Source of the DNA: Cyclaneusma minus
Lineage: Eukaryota > Ascomycota > Leotiomycetes > Marthamycetales > Marthamycetaceae
Length of the DNA: 64,000 bases
Reading direction: 5' to 3'
NCBI GenBank assembly: GCA_037179335.1
Contig: JAKZHN010000004.1
Span: forward strand, 806,001-870,000
A program made the position numbers and the translations under genes. The stretch's first letter is position 1; every line of letters begins with the position of its first letter. Below are positions 1 through 11,051 of the stretch, one piece after another. The notes under the pieces are model-generated. The model worked only from the letters and a program-made list of their open reading frames with translations. It did not search any database and had not been told where the DNA came from.

Positions 1-1524
1 TCTTCGCCTGCTCCAGCCCCTCCAGCTCCAGTTCCACCTCCGGCGCCAATCGTCCGTCCGAATTACTACGCCCCTCCCCCGATGCCGGGCAACAGTTAGT
101 GATTCCTATATATTGGTCACCCTTACTCGTCTAACGTTCGTAGGCATCATGTTCAAGCCAAACATTTTCTACAACATCAAGCAGCAGCTGGGCGCGACCA
201 AGCCATGTGAGAGTGAGTTCCTGAGCATTCTAGCAAGGTCGCCCAGACTAATTCAAATTAGTGATGGCTCAGCATCGCCATAGCGTGGACATTGTCATCA
301 GGAAAGAAGACTACAGGACCATAATCGACAACTTGTCCAACAACGGCACCACTCGGGTAATGGTTTATTGTGCTGGGGAACCGCATGGACTGCAGGACAT
401 CGCGTTTCCACACCAATCCGAGATCAAGGTGAATGGAAAAGAAGTGAAAGGAAATACGCGCGGCCTGAAGAACAAACCAGGCACCACGAGGCCTGTCGAC
501 ATTACCGAACATTTCACTGTCGTCCCGGCCCCTTACACCTTCACTGTCACCATGGTGTATGCTTTGACCACGAAGGCAAGTGGTAAACAAGAGGTCAGCG
601 TCCAGATAAGAAGTCGTATCTGCCTGAAATCTACACAGCGATCTCTCCCTTTGCGTCACAATCCATTTGGGTCAATACTAATTGATCGTGTAGAAATTCT
701 TCCTCATGGTGAAGCTGGTGGAGGCTATTCCAGTCAAGGACTTGGTCCAGCAGCTGGAGGCAGGAGCTAAGATTACCAAGGAGTCCGTTGTGAGCGAGAG
801 TAAGTGCTCATATTCGGTGTGTCGCTATCAGATTTCTAATACTTTACAGTGGTTAAGAAAGCGCAAGACACCGAGATTCAGGCGATCTCTTCAGTGCTCT
901 CACTGAAATGCCCGCTTTCAACGAGCAGAATCAAAATCCCTGTGCGCTCGACAAAGTGTCGCCATAACGCGTGTTGGGACGCGGCTACCTTCGTGGAGAT
1001 GCAGTTGCAAGGCCCAACATGGACTTGTCCCATCTGCCAAATCCCAGCCCCGTTCAACAGTCTCGCGATTGACGGGTACGTGGGATGCTTGTTTGCGGAT
1101 TGATGTTCAAGAGCTAACGATTACCAGCTACGTCAGAGATATCCTGAAGAACACGTCCTCCTCAGTCGAGCAGGTCAATGTTGAGCCAAACGGAGATTGG
1201 TCGCAGCCCAAAACGCAGAGCGAGGATTTGACCGGCGATGATGTTGGTTCCGACGAAGATCTAGTCGAGATCACCAACACAAAGAAAATCCCCGCAGCCC
1301 GAAATGGTGTCCCATCCTACGTCCAAACACCAGCCAGTTCGCGTGAGCCGTCTGGTTCCGCCCCTCCCGCGAAGTCAAATGGAAATGGAAAGCGTTCAGC
1401 TCCCATTATCGATCTCACCTTGAGCGACGACGACGAGCCCATTGCACCAAGACCACCAAAGAAGCAGCGCTATAGCAACGGGGGTGAGGCCTACGTTGGT
1501 CAGATGCTGGGTTACTACAATTAG
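1..1524 (+). CDS. SUMO E3 ligase, PIAS/Siz family (5' partial)
   Basis: This is the C-terminal 407 residues of a PIAS/Siz-type SUMO ligase, which transfers SUMO from Ubc9 to nuclear targets. The 5' end lies outside the window. Joining exons 1-94, 144-212, 262-593, 694-799, 850-1075 and 1128-1524 gives one frame. A proline-rich stretch (about residues 1-30) precedes a PINIT domain (about 33-180, with TTRVMVYCAGEP and the FFLMVKLVE strand). The SP-RING/MIZ finger follows (about 219-262, LKCPLS, KCRHNACWD and WTCPICQ, the zinc-binding Cys/His pattern). The acidic tail has a textbook SUMO-interacting motif (IIDLTLSDDDE, near residue 368). PINIT plus SP-RING plus SIM is diagnostic of the family. 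An N-terminal SAP domain is expected upstream but not visible. The intron 594-693 was chosen because it alone keeps the PINIT frame. Confidence 0.93.
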
Positions 1525-2425
1525 AGCGGGAACAATTTTGTCAGAGATAAAAGGTCGTGTAGGTTTTCTACGGATTACGAAGTCAGCAACGGACCGTCAC
1601 GGGCAGCATAACGAGCGTCATAGGCCGATTTGGGTTTTGCTTTCTTGCTTCAATCAGTTTATCAGGTGCATAGTCTAGCAAGGTGGGACTTATTTGGGTG
1701 GCTTACTCGGAGGGACAGGCGTTGCTCTTTCATTCGGTCGGCATATCACTCGAAGCACCAGGCGCTCACAGGTAATCGGAGGGTTCGGTTAGGCGTTTCC
1801 CAGATATCCCAGGTGAACGGAAGCGTTTGCTATTCGGATGTTGCTGGCAGATATTTCCCAATCCATTGAAGATACCCGTTTCGCAATGCAGAGAGAAAAG
1901 TCTACATAAAGTGTGATAATACAGTGCCATGAAAAAAGTGTTCTCCTCGGACCTCCCTTGACCGTAAGAGATTTCTAAATGCACGAAAATTGTAGCCACA
2001 ATCCCACATTCGGTACCATCGTTCATCAAGATGCAGTAAATGAACTGCTGGGCTCCTTATGCAATCGAAGGTCTAAGGACCGGCTCTCTCGTTTTCAGTG
2101 GTGGTTGAAAGACCACATGTGCCCCGACTAAGCTCTCTGCGGCTCCTCCCGCGCCAAAGCTCCCTCCGTCGGCCTTCAATTGAAGACCTCCCATCCCAAA
2201 CCACCCACCAACTCCATAATTCCAAACGACACACAAGCCTCAACCACGAAAAAGCCTAATCCGACAAGATTCGCGGATCCACGCGACCTATCTCACATCC
2301 TTTCATCCACGCCAGAACCCCAAGCACCTCCACGAATTCTACCAACCAGCCATCCAAACCCATGCGCCCACCTCCCACCGTCCTCCCACATTGAACACTC
2401 AACCCCATAAAAGAAAGCCGCAGCA
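1525..2425. other. intergenic, tandem (+) genes
   Basis: About 900 bases between the SUMO ligase stop and the Trs33 start. The last 250 bases are C- and A-rich on the + strand, as expected for a promoter and 5' leader. The open frames here are low-complexity Pro/Ser/Thr translations of that leader and I do not call them genes. Confidence 0.6.
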
Positions 2426-3590
2426 ATGTCATTCGAACAGCCCCTCCCCCCCTACAACGCCTCCGACCCCTCCGCCTCCTTCCTCAACATCTCCTGTCTC
2501 GACTTTTTGTTGATCGAGCTAGTGCCCATGGCATACCGCGTCACGAACGAGCTGGACAGCAGCACATCTGCCAACGGGCCTGGGCACGGTGGAGACAGCA
2601 GCGCAGATACGAGTGGCGTAAGCAGAAATGCTGGGAGTAGGAAGACTTCTAGCGCGGGGAACGGTGCCGGGAATGCGACTGTTGGCGCGGGGAGTGGCGC
2701 GAAGATGGATGAGGAGGAGGAGAGGGATGCGGTGTTTTATCGGTTGGAGATGTTGGGGTATCGGGTTGGGCAGGGGTTGGTTGAGCGGTATGTTTGTTCC
2801 TTGCCTACTTTTTTTGATACTTGGTTCTTCGCCGTCCGAGGAGGAGTTTGGGAGAATATGCATTGGGCCTGGAAGGGCAGGACTGCGGTTGCTTTGAGGG
2901 AAAGATGATTTGGTGAGAATCAGGGTGCTGTGTGCTGTGTGCTGTGTGCTGACAGGAAAAAAAATCACAGGTTCTCCAAAGACCGCCCACGCTTCACAGA
3001 TACACTCGACGTGATCAAGTTCCTCTGCAAAGACCTCTGGATGCTCGTATTCCGCAAACAAATCGATAACCTGAAGACGAATCATCGGGTACGTTTGCTT
3101 CATCCCCCCTCCCTTTTACGCTTTCTCGATGTCCACTCCGAGAAACCGCAATTTTTATCATCACCCGAGCTCGCGAAGAGCTGGGAGAAGGAGAAATGTT
3201 AATAGCGCAAACTGGTTCTGATAAATTGTGTATAGGGCGTCTACGTTCTAACAGACAACTCGTTCCGTCCCTTCTCCCGCATGAGCACCGAAGCTGGCGG
3301 ACAAGCCGTGGTGCGCGCTCAACCGGTAAATGCCTCCTTCATCCTCTCTTCCTTCACACTCCTTTCCTACGTCATCCAGTTCATCCAATTTATTCAATTC
3401 ATCTCAATATGTCCTTTACGAAATGCCCTGTGTTTCTGACATGTCCCTACACCAACAGTTCCTATGGTTTCCCTGCGGCATCATCAGAGGTGCTCTAGCA
3501 AGCATGGGCATCAACGCAAACGTCCAGGCCGAAACTGCCGAGTTGCCCGGAGCTACGTTCCAGATCAAGTCGGTTACGGCGAAACCATAG
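2426..3590 (+). CDS. trs33: TRAPP complex subunit Trs33 (TRAPPC6)
   Basis: A 233-residue Bet3-family subunit of TRAPP, the Golgi vesicle-tethering complex and Rab exchange factor. Exons are 2426-2787, 2971-3088, 3236-3325 and 3459-3590; all junctions are GT-AG. The N-terminal helix contains SFLNISCLDFLLIELVPMA. A Ser/Gly/Thr-rich insertion of about 45 residues follows, then ERDAVFYRLEMLGYRVGQGL, which is typical of TRAPPC6. Later exons supply FTDTLDVIKFLCKDLWMLVF, the strand GVYVLTDNSFRPF and the C-terminal FPCGIIRGALASMGI. The insertion is longer than in animal TRAPPC6 and explains the extra length. Intron 1 (183 nt) is the longest in the window and holds a short tandem repeat. Confidence 0.95.
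2925..2951 (+). repeat. 7-bp microsatellite in Trs33 intron 1
   Basis: The unit GTGCTGT repeats nearly four times without interruption, inside the first intron of the Trs33 gene and just before its acceptor site. Confidence 0.85.
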
Positions 3591-4255
3591 AGAAACTTTT
3601 CGGGTGTGCTTTTTTCTCGATATCAAGGAGTCGGTGGAACCTGGAGTTAGTGGAGCCTCGATTACTGGCCAGTCAGAGTTTGAGAACTCCCGGTTCTTCA
3701 AGTGATACTTAGCGGCATTGTGAGGGCGTTTCTGGGGTGTTGGGGTGTTTGTGGTTGAAAGGGGAGTTGACGGTCCAAAGAGGAATTTGCATGTGGGGAC
3801 ATCACACCAAATCAAAGCATGACAATGGCATCGAAAGGAAATTCAAGATCTGACAGGAGTTTGCCGGGTCACCGTGACCGAATCTTTTTGTCGTGTTCTC
3901 ATTCGTGGGAGCTAAAACCATATATCCGACCCCTTAAAAAACGGACACCCAGATGCTTCCTCGCCCATCACAACCACCCCTCAGAATTGCCAAGAAAAAT
4001 GAACCGCACGACAAAAGAGAGGAATAGCAGGGTCAATACCGCAGATCACAGCCTAAAAAGCCCAATGAGTCAGGAATCTTGTCTTACCGAGACTCGCTGA
4101 GAGTCTCCTAAAGGGGTGTCTCAAAAGAAGCAGATGAAAGGGAAGGCAAGGTGCGAAAGGTAAAGCGGTATGCGATGCTGCTGCCTCTTCTGCACGCCAG
4201 CCGTTTTTCGAAGAGAAAAGGGAGGTGAATGAGATAGAAAGACATAGGGGGGTGT
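3591..4255. other. convergent intergenic region, Trs33/MDH
   Basis: Shared 3' region of two converging genes. I see no coding signal. It should hold both polyadenylation regions. Confidence 0.6.
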
Positions 4256-5574
4256 TCACTTCTGGGGAGGGTTGTGTGCAAAGCTGACACCCTTCTCGAT
4301 GTTGCCCTTGAGGCCCTCAATGCAGGCCTTGAGCAGGGTCTTCTCGTTCTCGTTGATGTTGGAGAGCGGGTTGATGGCCTTGCTTGCACCGCTTGTCTAT
4401 TGTCATGGTCAGCACCTGACGATCAGGGAGCTTCCAGGGGTTACCTACACCAAGCTCAATGGGAACGGAGAAAAAGTCACAGCCGGTCTCCTTGGCAATG
4501 GCGTCGCCACCTGGAACACCCGGAAGGTAGACATAGCTTGGCTCAATAATGCCAGTCTCTCCCTTGGCAGCCTTCAGGACCTTCTCGGTGAAGCTATTTT
4601 ATGGTCAGCAGATGTCCCGAGTTTGAGGGGCTTTAGCACCTACCGGAATCCGGCATAGGCCATGGACAAAGTGGCAGAACCAGCGCCATCCTTTGCCTTG
4701 ACAACCTCGTCACCTCCAAATTGGACTCGGTTCACGAGGGCCGACAGCTTGTCCTCTGGGATATCGACCTTCGGCTTGGCCTGGCTGAAGAGAGGGACGA
4801 TGGTCTCTCCGGAGTGGCCACCAATGACGGGGATGGTCAGCTCTTGGGGGTCGTGCTTGCCCACGATCTCAGCGACGAAGGTCTCGGCACGGACGATATC
4901 GAGAGTGGTGACGCCGAAGAGCTTCTGGGCGTCGAAGACACCCTTGGCCTTGAGGGTCTCGGCAGCAACCGGGACAGTCGAGTTGACAGGATTGGAGATG
5001 ATGAGGATGAATGCCTTGGGGGCAACCTCAGCAATGGCCTCAATCAATCCCTTGACAATGCCTGCGTTGATGTTGAACAGGTCGTCACGGGTCATGCCCG
5101 GCTTGCCTTGTAATCAAGACCGTCAGTAAATCTGGCTGGCCAGAGGTGGATTGGGGCAACATACGAGGAACACCAGCGGGGATGACGACAATGTCGGCGT
5201 CTTTCATGGCGGCCTTGCAGCCGTCATCCTTGGGCAAGTAGGCAGTGATTTTCTATGGACGGTCAGCGCCTCATGTCTGCTGTATTCCAGGTCTCTCCAT
5301 TGACGTACGGCCTTGGAGGAAATGTGGGAAATATCGGCAGCAACGCCGTTAACCATTGGCATGACATCGTAGAGGGCCAGCTCGTCGATCAGAGGGGATG
5401 TCTTGAGGAAGAGGGACAACGGCTGTCTAGCATTAGCTGCTGCCCTGAATGGGCTCGGGACAATTGTGACTTACCTGACCAATGCCACCGGCGGCACCAG
5501 CGACGACTGCAGCATGTTAACTTATAGTGCTCCACAGTATCCTTGTATTGAGCTTCCTTGCCTGCTTTAACCAT
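4256..5574 (-). CDS. malate dehydrogenase, cytosolic type
   Basis: An NAD-dependent malate dehydrogenase of 331 residues interconverting malate and oxaloacetate. On + coordinates the exons are 5562-5574, 5475-5506, 5309-5422, 5165-5252, 4644-5106, 4449-4593 and 4256-4396. The product starts MVKAVVAGAAGGIGQ, so the Rossmann glycine motif begins at residue 8, leaving no room for a mitochondrial presequence. The C-terminus ends HNPPQK, which is not a peroxisomal SKL-type signal, so the cytosol is inferred. Family motifs are ALYDVMPMVNGVAADISH, RDDLFNINAGIV, IISNPVNSTVPVAAE and the catalytic histidine in VIGGHSGETIVPL (about residue 180). The first exon has only 13 nt and is followed by a GC-AG intron; this is the only model that restores the conserved N-terminus. 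Confidence 0.95.
5507..5561 (-). other. GC-AG intron of the MDH gene
   Basis: A 55-nt intron with a GC donor (CAG then GCAAGG) and a CTGCAG acceptor. It separates the 13-nt start exon from the dinucleotide-binding motif. No GT donor in range gives the conserved MVKAVVAGA sequence. Confidence 0.85.
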
Positions 5575-6340
5575 CGTTGCGGTTGTGATGGACGGAGAGT
5601 TCTGCTGGAGCTGATTGTAAGCTGCGGAACCTTCGCAACTTTGGGCCGAGATCTGCCTACCGGAGATTTTTGGATTGTCGAAGTGGGAGTTTGAGTGAGG
5701 CTTGCTTTGGGGTTGGACTTGAACTGGTTGTGAGATTCTGGCGGGATGGGAGCTCTGATGGTGGGGTTTGAAACGTAGAAGGTCGCACCCTGTCAGCAGC
5801 TTCCCGAGCGCGGGGTACTCTTACCTTAAGCGAACGGATCTCTTAGTGTAAGATGGGCCGATGGATCATGGAAGGCTCGGCGAGCAGCAACGTGGGGGAT
5901 GACTGGAAGACGGAAAACTTGAAGGCATCCAGACAAGAGAGCTTGCGCCTGGAAATATAAAGCTTGACAGATGCACGAGAGAATCCGGGGAAAGCTAAAA
6001 TACGTCAGCCGTCCACGACCCTTGTCTGCGGCCGAGGCATCGCATCCTGACTAGCTGCTGTTATCTACCCATCGAGATCGAGCAAAGTACACGATTTGAC
6101 CCGACTCTTCACATGTGCCCGGGCAGTCTCGGGACTGAGTATTGAAGGACTCATTGAATATTGGAGGACTGAACATCGGGAGAATGCATTTCCACGAAAG
6201 CAGCAGAGCAACATCCATTGCAAGGTCTGCGTGAATTGGCAATAGTGGCTACCAAGGACTCTTTATGTACCCGGACCCATCGTGACGCCGCTTCCGAAAC
6301 CTCCTTCCAAATGGACCCCGCTCAACACTCGACGTCAAAT
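5575..6340. other. intergenic, MDH promoter / eL28 3' side
   Basis: About 770 bases upstream of MDH and downstream of the eL28 stop, with both genes on the minus strand. It should hold the MDH promoter. No gene or notable repeat was recognised. Confidence 0.55.
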
Positions 6341-7060
6341 CTATTCCTCCTTTGCGGCAGCGGCCTTCTTGGCCTTGGCTCCCCTGAGCTTCACCTCGGG
6401 CTCGGCCTTGACGGGTCGCTGGGCGCGGAGGACGTGGCTGGCGCGGGCAACGGCCTCAGCGCGGAGGTCTGGTCGGTACTGGTTCTTGGAGATGGTGTTG
6501 ACGATACCCTTGTAGGTCCTAGAGAGAGATGATCAGTCCGATTCCTCCATTGGGACCGCTGGAGTATGCTCACTTTCTCTGGCTCTTGCCGCCGTAGGTG
6601 TGCTTGACAGTGGACTTGGCAGGGGTCTGGGTAGACTTCTGCTTCTTGGTGATGACGGAAACACCGCCCTTCTCACCGGCGGAGGTGATACCAACAGCCT
6701 GCCAATTGTCAGTCCTCCGTTTCCCTGACTTCCGCGCTCGCAATTGCATTCCGGCATACCTTCTCGTTGACGAATCCAGCGTACTAGAAAGCGAATTAGT
6801 GCATGTTCCTTCTTGGGGGTGCAGGCTTATGCGCAACACACCTTTCTGGAGTGCTTGTTCGTCAGGTTCAAGGGGTCGCGCGAGAACTGAACACCGCCGG
6901 AAGTGTTGCGCTTCACGAGGAAAGCATTCTGGCTGCCTGTTCCCCAACAATCAAATCAGCACACCAGTTCCGGCCCTCTTTTCCCAGCAGCGCGTGGAGG
7001 TAACGTACGGGTGACCTCCCAGATGAGGTCGGCGGAGACGTTGCTCGAGTCGAAAGACAT
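6341..7060 (-). CDS. rpl28: 60S ribosomal protein eL28 (L28e)
   Basis: A 157-residue large-subunit ribosomal protein. On + coordinates the exons are 7009-7060, 6842-6936, 6760-6783, 6574-6698 and 6341-6518. The translation reads MSFDSSNVSADLIWEVTR, then SQNAFLVKRN, FSRDPLNLTNKHS, YAGFVNEK, AVGITSAGEKGGVSV and a basic C-terminus rich in Ala and Lys. This is the full eL28 pattern. The third exon is only 24 nt and encodes exactly YAGFVNEK. Four introns in 474 coding bases is intron-dense, as is common for fungal ribosomal genes. It is divergent from the DUF2015 gene, with 529 bases between the start codons. Confidence 0.95.
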
Positions 7061-7589
7061 GGTGAAGTCGGTGTTGGCGTGAGGGGAGGGCGGTGGAAGG
7101 GAGCGTGGAAGTTCGATTTCGATGGCGACGACCTTGAATTCGAGAGCAAGCTGCGATTTCTGTGTGCGGCGCGGAGCCAATCGGAGCGCGGCTCGCTACT
7201 TGGCCGGAGGGTGGATGTTCCGCTTCCGTGCTTAATTTCCTGATGCCTTAGTTTATGCCTTAGATGTCATTCCAACTTTGGCCATGCGATCCCTGCTCGC
7301 GGCTGCGTCAGCTTCAAGCTCGGCATTAATTTGACGAAAGCAGCTTGAGGCGCCGTTGCGGCTTGGGCTGGAACACAACACCTCCCTGCTGAGTATGAGC
7401 TGCCACAGAGTAACAGTCTCGCACAAAACGTGCCGCCGTCTCTAGATCAACTGCTCCCCTTTCTGTGGAACCCTGACTGAACAACTCTTCTCTTTGTGCC
7501 TTCTGTCAATACAACAACTTCTTGTCTTCCGCGCGCTCCGGACTGCGACCACGTTGATCACAAGTCTCTCCTAATTTGATCCTGCCACA
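7061..7589. other. divergent promoter region, eL28 / DUF2015
   Basis: Shared 529-bp upstream region of two divergently transcribed genes. The half near 7440-7589 is C/T-rich on the + strand, typical of a fungal 5' leader. I could not identify a defined ribosomal-protein promoter box by eye. Confidence 0.5.
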
Positions 7590-8115
7590 ATGGGATACTT
7601 CCTCTATACCACCGTCTTCCTCCTCCTCGTCTGCTCTACCGGTAAGCCCTCCTCACTTTCGCATACCATGTCTCTATACTGACCATCGTCCAGTCCTCTA
7701 CCTCTTCCGCGACCGCCTCGCCCCATACTTCCCCGACCTCGTCATCCCCAATCCCTTCCACAGCAGCCAGCCCTACAGCCTCCTACCAACATCAAGCTCT
7801 GATCCCAACAACTTCGCCCATGACGCCGCATCCGGCCTGTCATCCACGCACTTCGATCTAAACGAGAACCTTCTCACCGCAGACCAACGCGCCGGCCTCG
7901 ACAATGACGCCAAACGAGAAATCCTGAGGCTCATGCGAGACGGCAGGCCAGGCTTAGATATGGGTGTGGGAACCTGGGCCATGGGTGCGGTGGGCTTGAA
8001 GAAGGGCTTGAGTTTTGATGAGGCGCGGAGAGCGTATATGCAGGAGCGCTTCAAGAGCGCTGGCATTTCGGCCGATGGGAGGCCGAGAGATCCCAAGTTT
8101 GTGAGCTTTTCTTAA
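7590..8115 (+). CDS. DUF2015 fungal membrane-anchored protein
   Basis: A 157-residue protein of a small fungal family of unknown function. Exons are 7590-7641 and 7694-8115. The N-terminus MGYFLYTTVFLLLVCSTVLYL is a single hydrophobic anchor. The middle contains FDLNENLLTADQRAGLD and the end reads FDEARRAYMQERF, then ISADGRPRDPKFVSFS. From my knowledge of the family, this C-terminal block is the most conserved part. A Gly/Trp-rich segment (GVGTWAMGAVGLKKG, about residues 110-130) sits between the helix ending LRLM and FDEARR. I do not recall it in relatives, so it may be a lineage insertion. It has no clear splice signals. The function is unknown. Confidence 0.85.
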
Positions 8116-8857
8116 AAGGGGGAAATGGCATGGCATGCGATCTGGATTTTATTTGGCTTTGGAGGGTGGGCGTCATCATCGAGCACTTATTATGGAGTTG
8201 GGCTGTTGGGATCGATTATATATGAGCGGCAGGGGCGGGATTCTGAATCAAAGCACCATTTCATTTGTGCCGGAATTTTGCGGGTTCGACATGCAATACT
8301 GGGGGTGCCTTCGACGATTGTCAGTATGAACTCAGCAGGCTCGATGTGGTGGAAGTGATACCAAGGTGCTCGGTGTTGAAGGTACAGATCTCAGTTGATG
8401 GTTGGGCTTCGGGTCTACTCTACCTAGAGACATCGATTGTCCTTGTACTCTTTCCATTGCTCTGCTAGTTTGTCTCCCGGGAGAAAGACGGGGTATAAAC
8501 AACTGGTATTGTACTAGACGAATAAAACCACGGTAATTCTAGCCCAAGCGATCCTCTGCAGCCCGTTCTACTTTAGGAGTACAGCCACTTATAAAGTTTG
8601 GTCTCAGCAAAATAGGCTACCCCAGAAATTGATTCTTAGTATGAATTCATCTGAAATCAGAAATTCTCATCAATCGCAGCATCCACATCGACTATGAACG
8701 TTTTATGCTGCCGTCCAGAGTCTTTGTCACTTCGCACCTAAATTGACGCAGGCTTAAGTAAGCAACTTTTTCGCATCGCAAAGGTTCAAGCTCGAGCTCA
8801 GATCCCACGCGACTTGACCTTGAATTCCGCCAACGTCCTTGCTGAATCTCGCCCAAT
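8116..8857. other. intergenic, tandem (+) genes
   Basis: About 740 bases between DUF2015 and SF3b4. An AATAAA at 8521 could be a polyadenylation signal for DUF2015, although it is 400 bases past the stop. No further gene was recognised. Confidence 0.5.
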
Positions 8858-10063
8858 ATGTCGGGAGCCAGACACTGGTAAATTCCAACTTCACCGGCGT
8901 TTTTGCGCATCAGAATACTGACATGTCTTTCAGGGAGCAAGACAAGGAGGCCACCGTCTACATCGGCAACATCGATGAGCGAGTAACAGACAGTCTGATA
9001 TGGGAGCTCATGCTCCAAGCTGGCCGCATAGTCAACGTTCACCTGCCCAAAGACCGCGTCACGCAGACCCACCAAGGCTATGGCTTCGTCGAGTTCATCA
9101 GTGAAGAAGACGCCGAATATGCCGCGCGCATCATGAACCAAGTCCGTCTCTACGGCAAGCCAATCCGAGTGAACAAGGTCAGTCTTTCTCCCCCACACGC
9201 GCGCATCTACAACGCAAGAAACAGAAAGATACTTACAAGTTCCACAGGCCTCGGCAGACAAGCAAAAGCCCCTCGAAATCGGCGCTGAGCTCTTCATCGG
9301 CAACCTTGACCCCCTCGTTGACGAAAAGACTCTCTACGACACCTTCTCACGCTTCGGCCCCCTCATCTCCCCTCCCAAAGTCGCGCGCGATGAAAACTCT
9401 CTCTCGAAAGGCTACGGCTTCGTCTCTTACGCCAACTTTGAAGCCTCGGATGATGCCATTGCCAACATGAACGGTCAATATCTCATGAACAAAGATATCT
9501 CGGTCCAGTATGCCTACAAGAAAGACGGCAAGGGAGAAAGACACGGTGACGAGGCTGAGCGTATGCTAGCACAGCAGGCAAAGAAGCACAATGTAGTGCT
9601 AGACAGACCCCCGTTGCCACAGGGCATGCTCATGGGCGCCGGCGCAATGCCACCCACGCCCGTCGACTCCCCTGTTCCAATGATGCCAGTCTCATCAGGA
9701 GGTCCACAGATGCGTGGACCACCAGACGGCTTCTCTTCGCGTCCTCCACCCAGCATGCCCATGGCCATGAATCCAGTCCCGCAACACAGCTACAATGCCG
9801 TGCCTCCGCCCACAGCCCCTCGCGGTCCTCCACAAGGCAGCAGCATGCCCCTGCCTCCTCCACCATCCGGTTTACCGCAAAGACCACCGCCTTCACAAGC
9901 GGGCTATGGAGGACCACCCGGCTTCGCGCCACCGCCGCAAGGGTTTCCCCAGATGCCGCCGGGCTTTGCGCCGCCGATGGGCGGGCCGCCTGGTTTCATG
10001 CCGCCTCCGGGTTTTGCTCCCCCGCCGCAGCAGCAGGGACCGCCTGGTTATGGAAGAAGATAA
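8858..10063 (+). CDS. hsh49: splicing factor 3B subunit 4 (SF3b49/Hsh49)
   Basis: A 359-residue U2 snRNP protein of the SF3b complex, which contacts pre-mRNA near the branch point. Exons are 8858-8877, 8934-9177 and 9248-10063. It has two RRM domains: RRM1 at about residues 13-90 (RNP2 VYIGNI, RNP1 GYGFVEF) and RRM2 at about 101-178 (RNP2 LFIGNLD, RNP1 KGYGFVSY). A proline/glycine/methionine-rich tail from about 200 ends GYGRR. Family signatures are EQDKEATVYIGNIDERV and VSYANFEASDDAIANMNGQY. Two RRMs followed by this tail separate it from other RRM proteins. The 20-nt first exon encodes MSGARHW. Confidence 0.95.
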
Positions 10064-11051
10064 AACGTCTTCAAAAGTATGGAGTTTCAGAGAATGTATT
10101 CAGCAGGAGGAAGAGAGAGGGGGAGGCTACGGCCCCTGCGTTAGCAAATAGCAGGCCAAAAGTTTCCGAGGAGTTAGGAGTTCGGCGCTAGACCCACGGT
10201 GGGTGAGTATTCACTCTTGCACGCACAACAAAATAGAACAGCAAATAACAAGATTCATGCAGCTCTAGCCTCTTCCAATATGCTACGCAACAGGAGGATG
10301 AAAGAAGTCTATATGTACGACTCGTATTTCAGTCCCCAAGTGTCAGAAATGTCCTAAATCAAGAGGGATATCAAAGTTTTACCTGGAATTTGTTCCAAGT
10401 TTCCTTGAAGTAAACTCAGATAGTCCAAGCAAAGTGAGAAAACAAATAAGACGAGAGATTAGTCTCGAGCAAGCTTGTTGAGCCACACGTTAACAAGACT
10501 TTCCAACCAGGCCGTGACAGACGGCTAGTCGATCCGAGAGTCTATGTTGCGATTTGCTATACATGTTACATGTGGGCCATTAGCTTTCAGCCTTCGGGGG
10601 CTTGGCCAAAAGTGAACGTACCAGGATGAGGACGCCCCTGATGGCGGATTTGAGGATGAGATAAAAGTCAATGCTTTACAGCTTTAATGGCGAATCGGAC
10701 AGAGAAAGACTTTTCAAGCATACAATTATTTCTTCCATTTCACTGCATTGAGAGAGTTGGTCACCTAGAGCCACTGATTTTGAAACTGACGGAGTTCTTT
10801 TTTGCATGCCTGAGCCCCCCTTACTCTTAGAAGGAAGGGAATGCCACCCATTTGTGACTCCATAACCCCCGGGAAAATTTGGTGTACAAAGACCTAGAAA
10901 TCTGAAAAAACTGAGAGAGCAAAGAGACAGCTGTCTGGCGAATGCTTCTAGATAGATATGCTCTTTCAGTCTGTCAGTTTTCCTTCTAGTGTCTGGATGC
11001 TCAGATATCCCCCGTCCCTTTTTTGCTTGGGCGAGAGAAAAACAGAGAACT
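10064..11051. other. convergent intergenic region, SF3b4 / CBP80
   Basis: Nearly 1 kb of 3' flanks of two converging genes. Reading frames here lack known domains. No repeat or RNA gene was recognised. Confidence 0.55.

Noticed and set aside
2180..2410. 76-codon frame before Trs33
   Set aside because: Low-complexity Pro/Ser/Thr translation of a C/A-rich leader; no conservation signal.
4662..5129. Plus-strand frames opposite the MDH exons
   Set aside because: Antisense shadows of a highly codon-biased gene; the minus-strand product is unambiguous.
6760..6783. 24-nt microexon in eL28 as a novelty
   Set aside because: Unusual in size but intron-dense ribosomal genes with tiny exons are common in filamentous fungi.
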